Below, in pieces: positions 50,161 to 58,287 of a stretch of DNA of 60,011 nt (the first letter of the stretch is position 1; every line of letters starts with the position of its first letter). The DNA is from RGIG5579 sp045655865 (GTDB lineage Bacteria; Bacillota; Clostridia; Oscillospirales; SIG627): positions 1-60,011 of the forward strand of contig JAZOQB010000007.1 in NCBI GenBank assembly GCA_045655865.1. The letters run 5' to 3'. The translations under genes were made by a program, and so were the position numbers. A model generated the notes under the pieces. It was not told where the DNA came from and did not search any database. It saw nothing but the letters and a program-made list of their open reading frames with translations.

Positions 50161-51582
50161 TTAGGCACTTCGTTCCCGCCCTTTTGTGGTGCGAACGAAG
50201 ATTTTTGCGATCCCTTTTGCATCAAAGGGAAAGACGGGATAAAGGTAGCCCTTTCCTGTGATGCTCCTTGTGCTGATAAGGACCAGAAGCCAAAAGAGAG
50301 TCCCGCCTAAAAGGCCCCACAATCCTAAAAATTCAACCAAAAGGATCAAACTGATCCTCATGAATTTAAAACTGTACCCCAACTCGAAATTCGACGGAAT
50401 AAAGTTTGCAATTCCCGTGAAGGCGGAATAGAGAATGGTTTGCGGAACGAACCACCCACTTTTTACCGCAAATTCACCCAAAAGCAACCCTCCGATCATG
50501 GAAAAGGAGCTGGAAAGCGAGTCCGGTGTATTCAGAGATGCCATTTTGAGTCCGTCGATGGCAAATTCTATGAGGATGAATTGTAAGAAGAGCGGAACCG
50601 AGTAATCTTGGTTGATCAAGATAAAGCTAAAAGCGGCGGGAAGGTTATTTTTGTATTGCACCACAAGAAGCCATATGGGAATGAGAAAAATGGAGGCCAA
50701 AAATACAAAAACCCGTACGATCCTTAGATAAGTTGCGGTAATTGGGGGAAAATAGTAATCGTCAGTCTCTTCAAAAAAATCAAAGAGACATTCGGGCAGG
50801 ATCATGGCCGAGGGGGAATTGTCGCAAAGGACTGCCACCTTTCCTTCCATTAGAGTTGCTGCCACCACGTCCGGCCTTTCCGTAAAGCGTACCCGGGGAA
50901 ACGGGTTGAGAACGGATAGCTTTTTCTGGGGAAAGAGAAGAGCCGCGAGCGTTTCCTGGGTCATGGAAAGATTGGGCAGAGTAGAAGTTTCCAATTTTTT
51001 TCGAATCCGTTTTAAAAGAGCCGGATTTTCCTTTCCCTCCATGGAGAGGATCACCACTTCGTTTTTGATCTGGGTCCCCAAGAGGAAACGTTCAGTTTTT
51101 AATTGGGAAGTTCTCAAATATCTCCGGATCTGAACGAGATTGCCTTCCAGGCTCTCGTTCATGCCGATGTGAGGCCCTCGCAGAGTTCGGTCTTTGTTAG
51201 GTTCTCCGATGTCCCGTGTGGTAAAACTACGCACGTCCAAGAGAATCATTTTCTCAAGCCCCTCGATGGCAAGACTGGCGCTGCCTTTCAGCACCGCTTC
51301 TGCCGCATCTTCCGGGTTGGCAGCTATAGAAGAAGCCGGATAAGGAAGAAAGTCCAAAAGGAAACTCTCTGCATCCGCACAGGCGGAGAGATCGTCTTCT
51401 GAAAGGGCGAGAAGAGAAGTGAAGATTCGCTCCATCATGACGGAGTCCGTATATCCCATGATATAGGTGCAAACGGCGTTTCTGCCTCCGATTCTGAGCG
51501 CTCTTTCTTTAAAGTCAAAGCAGCGGCCCATACCCAGCGCGGTAGAGAGCCTTTTTTGCAAGACTGGTAAAGATTGGTTCAA
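50161..51582 (-). CDS. GerA-family spore germination protein (SpoVAF/GerKA-like A subunit)
   Basis: 473 residues. A soluble N-terminal half contains RGPHIGMNESLEGNLVQIRRYLRT, resembling the RGxxxGFxExxxxNxxLIRRR region of the family; the C-terminal half has about five membrane helices (IVRVFVFLASIFLIPIWLLVV onward, MIGGLLLGEFAVKSG). Length and lack of a following B or C subunit gene fit SpoVAF better than a complete GerA receptor. Start is TTG at 51582 with SD AGGTGA; a later ATG (codon 17) is an alternative. Shows that the organism is, or descends from, an endospore former. Confidence 0.87.
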   Translation of the reverse strand: MNQSLPVLQKRLSTALGMGRCFDFKERALRIGGRNAVCTYIMGYTDSVMMERIFTSLLALSEDDLSACADAESFLLDFLPYPASSIAANPEDAAEAVLKGSASLAIEGLEKMILLDVRSFTTRDIGEPNKDRTLRGPHIGMNESLEGNLVQIRRYLRTSQLKTERFLLGTQIKNEVVILSMEGKENPALLKRIRKKLETSTLPNLSMTQETLAALLFPQKKLSVLNPFPRVRFTERPDVVAATLMEGKVAVLCDNSPSAMILPECLFDFFEETDDYYFPPITATYLRIVRVFVFLASIFLIPIWLLVVQYKNNLPAAFSFILINQDYSVPLFLQFILIEFAIDGLKMASLNTPDSLSSSFSMIGGLLLGEFAVKSGWFVPQTILYSAFTGIANFIPSNFELGYSFKFMRISLILLVEFLGLWGLLGGTLFWLLVLISTRSITGKGYLYPVFPFDAKGIAKIFVRTTKGRERSA

Positions 51583-51672
51583 ACTGTCACCTGCTTTTTG
51601 CGTTTTTTGTTACTGTTCCCCGCACCGGGAGGAGATATTCTCCTTCCAAAAGAAATTGAAAGGACCGGTTCT

Positions 51673-53181
51673 ATGAAACAAAGAAGCTTTTTACCGTATC
51701 TGGCGGTGATATTAGGGATTATTCTTGTCCTTTTGTTTCCCTTTTCCGTGTTCGCAGTAGAAGGGGAAGAAGGGGAGAACGGATATTCTTTGAATCTTAG
51801 TATGGCGCCCTCCACGGGCGGCAGTTTTCAAGTGACCGTCGGCGGCGAGGAGAAAACCGGAACGTCCTTCCGGATAAAGCCGGGGGATGAGGTCAATGTT
51901 ACCGTCGTTGCCGCTGAAGGCTACACTTTCTACACTTGGGAGATCATGGAAGGCGTGGATATCGATCCTTACAGCAAAACGGTTCGATTTACCATGCCGC
52001 AGGAAAACGTTCGGCTCCACGCTCTGATGCAAGATAAGCGGCAGGGATATTCTATTGTGGTGGAAGAGAACATTATGGGTGAGAGTGATCACCAAGGAAA
52101 AAGTTATTCGGCAGGGGAAAAAGTTACCTTGACTGCCAAGCCCTACGACGGTTTTCGCTTTGTTCGCTGGATCGATGACAATTCTGTTTTGGGACTGAAA
52201 GCCGAAGAACTGAAAAACGCGGGCATCACGTTCACTATGCCGGAAGAGGACGTTTATCTCTCCATGGAGTTTGAGTATATCTCCTATCGCTTCCAATTAA
52301 AAGTCCAGGGAGAGGGAAAGGTGGAGATCGAGGGAAAAAAACCCAATGACGACGGAAGCTATAGCTGCACCGTAGGGGAAGAGATCGTTTTTATGGCGAC
52401 CCCCGGGGAAGGTTTTGCTTTTGCCGAATGGATCGGAAACCATGGCGTCATCTTTTCCGAAACTGCCAAGGAAATCACTACCGTCACCTGTCCTGCCTCC
52501 GATTTTGAAATCACGGCTAAGTTTTCTTCTACCATCAAGGAGTTGACCATTACCTCCACGCAGGGCGGTTCCGTTTCTCCTGAGGAAGGGGTGCTCCGTT
52601 TGGGTATCGAAAGTCTTTTCAATTTGATGGCCATTCCGGATGCCGGATATGTATTTTCACATTGGGAGTGCTCTTCCACAAAGGGAAAATTTGCAAACAA
52701 CAAAGAAGAGTATACCGCCTTTACCATGCCGGATGAGGACTGCACCATCACCGCCGTGTTCATCCGGGGAGGATATCGCCTTACCGTTACCGCCTCGGCC
52801 GGGGGATCGGTCGTTGGCGATGAGGGCAATTACGAAATGGGAGCCAGTGTTCCTTTGAAGGCGATTCCGCGGGAGGGCTATGCGTTCTCGCGTTGGGAGT
52901 CCAGCGTTCCCGGGGTGTTTTCCAATGCGGAAAGCGTGGAGACTCTGGTAGCCATTCCGGGTCGGGATCTGACGGTCACCGCTGTATTTGTGCTGGAAAC
53001 GGCCCGGGCACCCGGTAGCATCGGGGAGAATCCGGAAAGCACCTTTCCTTGGTTTGCCGTCATTTTGATGTTCTTCCTATCCCTTGGCATCATAAGCCTG
53101 ATTATCATTCGGGAGCGTTACAGTATCTCCTATATTTACTTGATCAAAAAATGGATCACCGGCCTTGTGAAAAAGCAATAA
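51673..53181 (+). CDS. Secreted, membrane-anchored protein with five InlB-type beta repeats
   Basis: 502 residues from ATG 51673 (SD GAAAGGA). A signal peptide (LAVILGIILVLLFPFSVFA) is followed by five ~75-residue divergent InlB B-repeat/Listeria-Bacteroides repeats. Each contains a GGSF/GGSV-like turn, AxPxxGYxFxxW (for example AIPREGYAFSRWE, AKPYDGFRFVRWI) and a closing FTMP...AVF. A C-terminal span (FAVILMFFLSLGIISLIII) anchors it with a short basic cytoplasmic tail. Probably a surface protein; ligand unknown. Divergent from the germination gene, 90 bases apart; no clear promoter was found. Confidence 0.88.
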   Translation: MKQRSFLPYLAVILGIILVLLFPFSVFAVEGEEGENGYSLNLSMAPSTGGSFQVTVGGEEKTGTSFRIKPGDEVNVTVVAAEGYTFYTWEIMEGVDIDPYSKTVRFTMPQENVRLHALMQDKRQGYSIVVEENIMGESDHQGKSYSAGEKVTLTAKPYDGFRFVRWIDDNSVLGLKAEELKNAGITFTMPEEDVYLSMEFEYISYRFQLKVQGEGKVEIEGKKPNDDGSYSCTVGEEIVFMATPGEGFAFAEWIGNHGVIFSETAKEITTVTCPASDFEITAKFSSTIKELTITSTQGGSVSPEEGVLRLGIESLFNLMAIPDAGYVFSHWECSSTKGKFANNKEEYTAFTMPDEDCTITAVFIRGGYRLTVTASAGGSVVGDEGNYEMGASVPLKAIPREGYAFSRWESSVPGVFSNAESVETLVAIPGRDLTVTAVFVLETARAPGSIGENPESTFPWFAVILMFFLSLGIISLIIIRERYSISYIYLIKKWITGLVKKQ

Positions 53182-53182
53182 C

Positions 53183-53215
53183 AAAAAGCCCGAGGAAATT
53201 CCTCGGGCTTTTTTT
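53183..53215. terminator. Bidirectional terminator
   Basis: A-run, stem GCCCGAGG/CCTCGGGC (53188-53195 with 53201-53208), T-run. Serves the repeat protein and the converging ABC operon. Confidence 0.92.
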
Positions 53216-53234
53216 AAAATAGGGATATTGCCGA

Positions 53235-53789
53235 TTACAGTCGGATCACAGTTCCCTCTATGGGAGTCCGGTCGTGTGTCACAGCGATCAGAAGGGCCTT
53301 TTTTGATATCTCTTGCATCGCCTTAAAAACCAGGTCCCGGTTTTCCGGATCCAGTTCTTTTGTGGGTTCATCCCAGAGGAAAACATTGCCACCGTAGTAA
53401 AGAGAGCGAACAATGGCGCCTCTCAGCTTCATTCCGCCGGAAAGCGTTTCCGGCTTTTTTTCTGCTGCAGATAAAAGTCCAAAACGGTCCAAAAGAGACA
53501 AGGCCAGATTTTGGTCCTTTTCTTTTTTTACCAGCATCACGTTTTCCAAAAGAGTCATGTGAGGAATCAGTCTGGATTCTTGAAATACCATAGAGATCTT
53601 TTTTTCCCGGCTCCAAATGATCTTTCCTGAATCCGGTTTTTCCAGCCCGGCGATGAGACGAAGGAGGGTGGTTTTTCCGGTGCCGGAGGGCCCTTGAATC
53701 AGAAAAATACCCTGATTGGAAAAGCGGTAAGAAAAATCTTTGAGCACCGGTGTGTCATAAGCTTTGTTCAGATTACAAATTTCAAGCAC
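53235..53789 (-). CDS. ABC importer ATP-binding protein (short form)
   Basis: 184 residues, shorter than the 240-260 usual for nitrate/sulfonate/taurine-type ATPases, ending soon after the switch histidine. Walker A GPSGTGKTTLLRL, Q-loop MVFQESRLIPHMTLLENV, signature LSGGMKLRGAIVRSL, Walker B VFLWDEPTKELD and His in AVTHD are all present, so it should be active. Start is GTG 53789, set by GGAG eight bases upstream and the N-terminus LEICNLNKAYDTP; it overlaps the permease stop by 8 bases. Confidence 0.88.
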   Translation of the reverse strand: MLEICNLNKAYDTPVLKDFSYRFSNQGIFLIQGPSGTGKTTLLRLIAGLEKPDSGKIIWSREKKISMVFQESRLIPHMTLLENVMLVKKEKDQNLALSLLDRFGLLSAAEKKPETLSGGMKLRGAIVRSLYYGGNVFLWDEPTKELDPENRDLVFKAMQEISKKALLIAVTHDRTPIEGTVIRL

Positions 53790-54543
53790 GGCTTTCTCCT
53801 TTTCCTCCGGGCAAAAGGTGCCAGAATAGCTTTTCCAGGAAAACACTCAATAAAATAATGGCCACAGTCCAAGCGTAAAGGTCTACCGTTTCCAGATAAA
53901 GTTTGGCATCACTGATCATTTTTCCAATGGAAACTTTGGGCAATGCCAACACCTCTGCGGCAACGCCCGCCTTCCAAGCAAGTCCCAGGGCAGCTTTTCC
54001 CGAGGACAATACGTAGGGGATCACCTGAGGCAGATCTAAGCGAAAGAATTTACAAAAATGCCCCAAGCGGAAAACCTTTGCCATCTCCTCCAAGGCGGGG
54101 TCGAGGGAGGAAAAGCCTAAAAGGGTGTTCTGCCAAAGAATGGGAAGAACCATGAGAAAGCTGATAAAACCGGGTACTTCTCCCCGTTCCAGCCAAAGGA
54201 TCACCACCAGAATAAAGGATGCTACCGGTGTGGCTCGAATGATCGCCATCAAGGGCGATATTAGCGATCGAACCGGAGTGAGGCGGTGAGCCAGAAATCC
54301 CAGCAGAAAGCCCAGAAAGACCCCAAAAAGAAAGCCGGAGATCACTCGGAGAAACGAAGAAAAAAGAATTTGATAAAAGGAAGCTTCTCTGGCCAATTCC
54401 CAAAGCCTCCGGAACACCTCAACGGGACCGGGGAGAATGAAAGACAGATCCACTTTTTTTGCCAAAAAGAACCAAAGAAGGATCCAGAACAGAAGGGAAA
54501 AAATGCAGACGGCAGATTGCTTCCAAAAGAGATTTTTTTTCAT
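53782..54543 (-). CDS. ABC importer permease (NitT/TauT type)
   Basis: 253 residues with six to seven hydrophobic segments. The EAA-like coupling loop is in LDPALEEMAKVFRLGHFCKFFRLDLPQVIPYV, and the N-terminus (FLAKKVDLSFILPGPVEVFRRL) matches permeases of the SsuC/ThiX class. It overlaps both neighbouring importer genes (SBP stop and ATPase start). Substrate cannot be told from sequence. Confidence 0.9.
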   Translation of the reverse strand: MKKNLFWKQSAVCIFSLLFWILLWFFLAKKVDLSFILPGPVEVFRRLWELAREASFYQILFSSFLRVISGFLFGVFLGFLLGFLAHRLTPVRSLISPLMAIIRATPVASFILVVILWLERGEVPGFISFLMVLPILWQNTLLGFSSLDPALEEMAKVFRLGHFCKFFRLDLPQVIPYVLSSGKAALGLAWKAGVAAEVLALPKVSIGKMISDAKLYLETVDLYAWTVAIILLSVFLEKLFWHLLPGGKGESRA

Positions 54544-55562
54544 CGCATGAAGTAAAAGTCATCTCCGGGGAGAGCATTTCCAACGGAAGCGGGGTTAGCG
54601 TCAAAAAGCACCTGAAGGCACTTTGAGACCCCACTCTTCATGGCCGCCCCTTCCAGGAAGGTGATGTTGCAACCGTCAATGGCTTTTTTGGCAATAGCAG
54701 AGTTTGCCAAGATCCCTGCCTCTACAATGAATTGAGAACCTTGTTCCGGGTCGGTGTTCACGGTGTTTTGACTGGCGTTATAATCATCTAAAAAGGAACG
54801 GATCAAAGACGGATGTTCCTTTACAAAGGCACTTCTGGCAATAAATACGCCCTGAATCAAAGTGTTGTTTTCTCCGGCAACTTTGTTCCATTCTTGGGTC
54901 ATATCAAGGGCGATGCGGAAATTGGGATTGGCGCCCAGCACCACGGAAACGTTGGGCTCCGGGAGCATGCCGATGGCGTAAATGTCTGCGGCCAGATAGC
55001 TTGCCAATTCCGTGTGATCCGCTACAAAGACCAGGCTCACGTCGTTTTCCGGATCGATCCCATTTTCTTTCAAAATATAGCGCAAGACGTATTCCGGCGT
55101 GGATCCTTGACCGGTAGCGTAAATCGTTTTTCCCCTCAGGTCTGCCGCGCTCTGTACGCTCTGTCCGTTCTCCAAAAGATAGAGAACACCAAGGGTGTTG
55201 GCACAGAGCACTTGCACTTGACCCTGGGTTTTGGCGTAGAGGGTGGAAGCCAGGTTGATGGGAACGGCGGCAATGTCGCATTCACCTTTTGTAATAGCGG
55301 CGGCAATGTTAGAGATTTCTGCGCTGGTCACCAGCTCCGCATCGTATTGGCAACGATTTGAGCTGCCGGCGGTTTGGTTGTGTAAAAGCGGTGCCAGACC
55401 CATTCCGGTAGGACCCTTCAGGGCCATAAGACGGATCGTGGTGTTGTCCACATTGCCGCCATCTGTCCCGTTGGCCGTTTCCGGCTTGCTTTGTTCTCCC
55501 GAACAGGCTACCAGGGTCAAGAGCATGACCGCCACCAGAACGAACGTGAGTAATTTTTTCAT
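54540..55562 (-). CDS. ABC importer substrate-binding lipoprotein (NMT1/SsuA-like)
   Basis: 340 residues. Lipobox LVAC (Cys20) follows a typical signal peptide. The mature protein has the periplasmic-binding-protein class II layout of the NMT1/THI5/SsuA superfamily: RLMALKGPTGMGLAPLL, ITKGECDIAAVPINLAS and LRGKTIYATGQGSTPEYVL. SD AAAGGAGTG. No TPP riboswitch or sulfur genes are nearby, so thiamine precursor, sulfonate or another small molecule are all open. Directly downstream of a Crp/Fnr regulator. Confidence 0.88.
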   Translation of the reverse strand: MKKLLTFVLVAVMLLTLVACSGEQSKPETANGTDGGNVDNTTIRLMALKGPTGMGLAPLLHNQTAGSSNRCQYDAELVTSAEISNIAAAITKGECDIAAVPINLASTLYAKTQGQVQVLCANTLGVLYLLENGQSVQSAADLRGKTIYATGQGSTPEYVLRYILKENGIDPENDVSLVFVADHTELASYLAADIYAIGMLPEPNVSVVLGANPNFRIALDMTQEWNKVAGENNTLIQGVFIARSAFVKEHPSLIRSFLDDYNASQNTVNTDPEQGSQFIVEAGILANSAIAKKAIDGCNITFLEGAAMKSGVSKCLQVLFDANPASVGNALPGDDFYFMR

Positions 55563-55585
55563 GATATTTCACTCCTTTTTTTGTT

Positions 55586-56248
55586 TTACGATAAAAAGAT
55601 TTCCAGTAATTTCGGAGAAAGAATGAGGATGTCTTTTCCGTTTTTTTCGATGACTCCTTCTTCCTCTAATTCTCCCAAAGCCCGATAGAGACTGGCTCTG
55701 CCCAGATTTAGGATCTTGGCCAGCTCGGAAAAAGAATGGGGAACCGGGACTCTTCCGTTGCAGTCAGCATGTTGGGAAAGGTACCGGGCCAGTTTTCCTA
55801 CCGCCGCCGGCGCTGTGTAAAAGGCGATCTTTCGGTTTAAAAAACGAATGCGCCCAGTGAGAAAAGAGATCAGATTCCGCCGTAGAAGTGGGTCCTCCAA
55901 AAGCGGATCTAAACGCGTTTCCTCCAAAAACAACACCTTTCCTTGCTGTATGCCGACGATCTGCGTTTTGGCGCCGTCTGTCCCGTACAGGGAAGAGAGA
56001 CCAAATAAGTTTCCACGGGAAAGACGGTTGAGGGGCACTTTTTTCTGTCCCGCAGAAAACACCTGCATTTGACCGGAAAGAAGAATTCCCACACGGTGGC
56101 TCTTCCCTTCGTATAACGAGAAAATTTCCCCCGGGGCAAAATCCTCTATGCTTGCTCCCATCCCAGCCAGGAGCTTTTCCAGCTTATTCGGCGGGTATCC
56201 GCGAAACAGCGCGGATTCTTCCAGGGTCAAAAGAACTTCTCGTTCCAT
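55586..56248 (-). CDS. Crp/Fnr-family transcriptional regulator
   Basis: 220 residues from ATG 56248 (SD GGAGG, spacing ~6); an upstream in-frame ATG has no SD. N-terminal cyclic-nucleotide-like beta-barrel (FAPGEIFSLYEGKSHRVGILLSGQ, LSRGNLFGLSSLYG), dimerisation helix, and C-terminal winged helix (SFSELAKILNLGRASLYRALGELEEEG). No FNR-type N-terminal cysteine cluster, so not an iron-sulfur oxygen sensor; the effector is unknown. First gene of the operon with the ABC importer and probably autoregulatory. Confidence 0.9.
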   Translation of the reverse strand: MEREVLLTLEESALFRGYPPNKLEKLLAGMGASIEDFAPGEIFSLYEGKSHRVGILLSGQMQVFSAGQKKVPLNRLSRGNLFGLSSLYGTDGAKTQIVGIQQGKVLFLEETRLDPLLEDPLLRRNLISFLTGRIRFLNRKIAFYTAPAAVGKLARYLSQHADCNGRVPVPHSFSELAKILNLGRASLYRALGELEEEGVIEKNGKDILILSPKLLEIFLS

Positions 56249-56273
56249 AGGATGCCTCCGAAACTGTCTCATT

Positions 56274-56313
56274 TGATACACTCAATCCTATCACGCCTTT
56301 TTTTCGTTGTCAA
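56274..56313 (-). promoter_or_regulatory. Promoter of the crp-ABC operon with overlapping inverted repeat
   Basis: Minus strand TTGACA (56313-56308), 17-base spacer, TAGGAT (56290-56285). An inverted repeat TGATA-N10-TATCA (56274-56278 and 56289-56293) covers the -10, a plausible Crp-family operator. Confidence 0.6.
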
Positions 56314-56352
56314 TGCCTTAATAAACTTTTTACATAAAAACTGAATTTTGCC

Positions 56353-56381
56353 TTGTAAAAGCTGGAAAAAAAGTGTATGAT
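56353..56381 (+). promoter_or_regulatory. Promoter of pgi
   Basis: TTGTAA (56353-56358), 17-base spacer, TATGAT (56376-56381), 32 bases before the ATG. Confidence 0.65.
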
Positions 56382-56413
56382 AAAAGCGATTTAAAAAACA
56401 AGGAGAAATGATT

Positions 56414-57730
56414 ATGTCCATTCGTTTAAATTCGGAATTTGCAAAATCTTTTTTCACCGATGAGCAGTACAAAACCGTTGGTGCTCAGGCCCAGAAAGCT
56501 TTGGAAACGGTAAAGGAAAACGTTAAAAAAGGTGTTTCCCCTCTGGGTTGGTACGATCTTCCCGAAAATTACGATCGGGAGGAGTTTGCCAGAATTCAGT
56601 CCGCCGCTCTGCGCATCCGCAAGATGTGCGATGTGTTTGTGGTGATCGGTATCGGCGGCTCCTATCTGGGTGCACGAGCTGCCATTGAATTTTTGCAGGG
56701 TGGCTTTCACAACGATCTTCGGAAAGACGGCCCCCGGATCTATTTTGCAGGCACCAGTGTTGACGGTGACTATCTTGCAGATCTGGTCTCTCTTTGTGAG
56801 GGCAAGGATATCTGTATCAATGTGATCTCTAAATCCGGTACTACTACCGAGCCGGCTATCGCTTTTCGCGTGTTCCGTGAATTGGTAGAGAAAAAATATG
56901 GCAAAGAAGAAGCAAAAAAGAGAATTTTTGTCACCACCGATCAAAACGTAAAGCCCGGCACTCTGAAAGAATTTTCCGTTCAAGAGGGGTATGAGAGCTT
57001 TGTGGTTCCCGGCAATATTGGCGGCAGATACTCGGTACTCACCGCAGTAGGCTTGCTTCCCATTGCCGTTGCCGGCGCAGACCTTGATGCCATGATGGCC
57101 GGTGCATACCAGGCGAAAAAAGAATTTGCCGATCCGAAGATCGAAAACAATGTCTGCATGCAGTATGCCGCCCTGCGCAATGTTTTTTACGGTCAGGGGA
57201 AAAAGTTGGAGATGTATGCGTCCTATTCTCCTTCCATGGAATTGATGGGAGAGTGGCTCAAACAGCTGTACGGAGAATCCGAGGGCAAGGATGGGAAGGG
57301 AATTTTCCCTGTATCCGTCATTTATTCCCGAGATCTGCACTCCCTTGGTCAGTACGTCCAAGAAGGGGAGCGCACCATGTTTGAAACGGTGTTGCAGATT
57401 GAAAAGCCCAAGGTGGATTTTGCGATTCCCAAGTCGGAAAACGACATGGACGGTCTTGGATATTTAGAGGGACGGAACATGGACTTTGTAAACAAAAACG
57501 CATTCCTTGGAACCGCTCAGGCCCACCGGGACGGTGGCGTTGCTACGATCGTGCTTTCCTTGGATCGCGCCGATGAGGCAAATTTTGGCTACATGGTCTA
57601 TTTCTTTGAATTGGCCTGCGCCATCAGCGGATATATCCTTGGAGTCGATCCCTTCAATCAGCCCGGAGTGGAAGCTTATAAGAAGAACATGTTCCGCCTT
57701 TTGGGCAAACCCGGATATACAAAAGCATAA
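56414..57730 (+). CDS. pgi: Glucose-6-phosphate isomerase
   Basis: Interconverts glucose 6-phosphate and fructose 6-phosphate. 438 residues, the shorter Gram-positive form. VVIGIGGSYLGARAAIEF, INVISKSGTTTEPAIAFR (phosphate site), VPGNIGGRYSVLTAVGLLPIA (signature), and the C-terminal FNQPGVEAYKKNMF with catalytic Lys. Of the ATGs at 56408 and 56414 the second is chosen, being 8 bases from AAGGAG. Monocistronic; no clear terminator follows. Confidence 0.97.
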   Translation: MSIRLNSEFAKSFFTDEQYKTVGAQAQKALETVKENVKKGVSPLGWYDLPENYDREEFARIQSAALRIRKMCDVFVVIGIGGSYLGARAAIEFLQGGFHNDLRKDGPRIYFAGTSVDGDYLADLVSLCEGKDICINVISKSGTTTEPAIAFRVFRELVEKKYGKEEAKKRIFVTTDQNVKPGTLKEFSVQEGYESFVVPGNIGGRYSVLTAVGLLPIAVAGADLDAMMAGAYQAKKEFADPKIENNVCMQYAALRNVFYGQGKKLEMYASYSPSMELMGEWLKQLYGESEGKDGKGIFPVSVIYSRDLHSLGQYVQEGERTMFETVLQIEKPKVDFAIPKSENDMDGLGYLEGRNMDFVNKNAFLGTAQAHRDGGVATIVLSLDRADEANFGYMVYFFELACAISGYILGVDPFNQPGVEAYKKNMFRLLGKPGYTKA

Positions 57731-57799
57731 AAATCACCTTCTTTCCTTGTGAATTTTTCACCAAAATTTAGATTTTGCAAAAAAGTGCCATACTCCCCC

Positions 57800-57828
57800 T
57801 TGCGTGGTGGAGCAAGATGTGGTAAAAT
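57800..57828 (+). promoter_or_regulatory. Promoter of the P-loop protein and prmA
   Basis: TTGCGT (57800-57805), 17-base spacer, TAAAAT (57823-57828). An inverted repeat CTTGC/GCAAG (57799-57803 and 57812-57816) covers the -35. Confidence 0.6.
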
Positions 57829-57841
57829 ATCAGTAGAGAGT

Positions 57842-57856
57842 AGGCACTGAGTGCCT
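57842..57856 (+). promoter_or_regulatory. 5'-UTR hairpin before the P-loop gene
   Basis: Perfect AGGCAC-TGA-GTGCCT just upstream of the SD (AAAGGA). It could affect ribosome access or mRNA stability. Confidence 0.35.
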
Positions 57857-57875
57857 GGAAAGGAATGGTTTGAAT

Positions 57876-58286
57876 ATGTTAAAATTGGTCATCGGTTTAA
57901 AGGGTAGCGGCAAAACCAAGCAACTCATCGAGCAGGCAAACAAAGCCGTAGAGCATTCTCCCGGTCATGTGGTTTGCATTGAGAAGTCCAACAAACTTAT
58001 TTTTGATGTGAATCATAAAGTCCGTCTGGTGGATACTGAGGCGTATTCCATTACCAACGCTCAAGAGCTTTTCGGTTTGGTTTGCGGCATCCTGGCTACC
58101 AATTACGACGTGAAAGACCTTTTCATTGATTCCTCTTTGAAGATCTGCAAAGATGACGTAGCAGAGTGGACGGAATTTTTAGGAAAGCTGGATCAGATCT
58201 GCGAAAAGTACGAGGTGCAGTGCATGACCACCTCTTCTATCGATCAAAAAGAACTACCTCAGATTTTGGAGAAGTACGTATATTAA
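57876..58286 (+). CDS. Small P-loop ATP-binding protein of unknown role
   Basis: 136 residues. Walker A LVIGLKGSGKTKQLIE begins within ten residues of the start, and a hydrophobic strand ending in Asp (VKDLFIDSSL) may be Walker B. Homologues beside prmA are sometimes labelled twitching-motility or PilT-like, but there is no type IV pilus context, and the protein is too short for a PilT ATPase. Start at ATG 57876; a TTG six bases earlier is nearer the SD and is possible. Ends one base before prmA, so the two are co-transcribed. Confidence 0.75.
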   Translation: MLKLVIGLKGSGKTKQLIEQANKAVEHSPGHVVCIEKSNKLIFDVNHKVRLVDTEAYSITNAQELFGLVCGILATNYDVKDLFIDSSLKICKDDVAEWTEFLGKLDQICEKYEVQCMTTSSIDQKELPQILEKYVY

Positions 58287-58287
58287 T

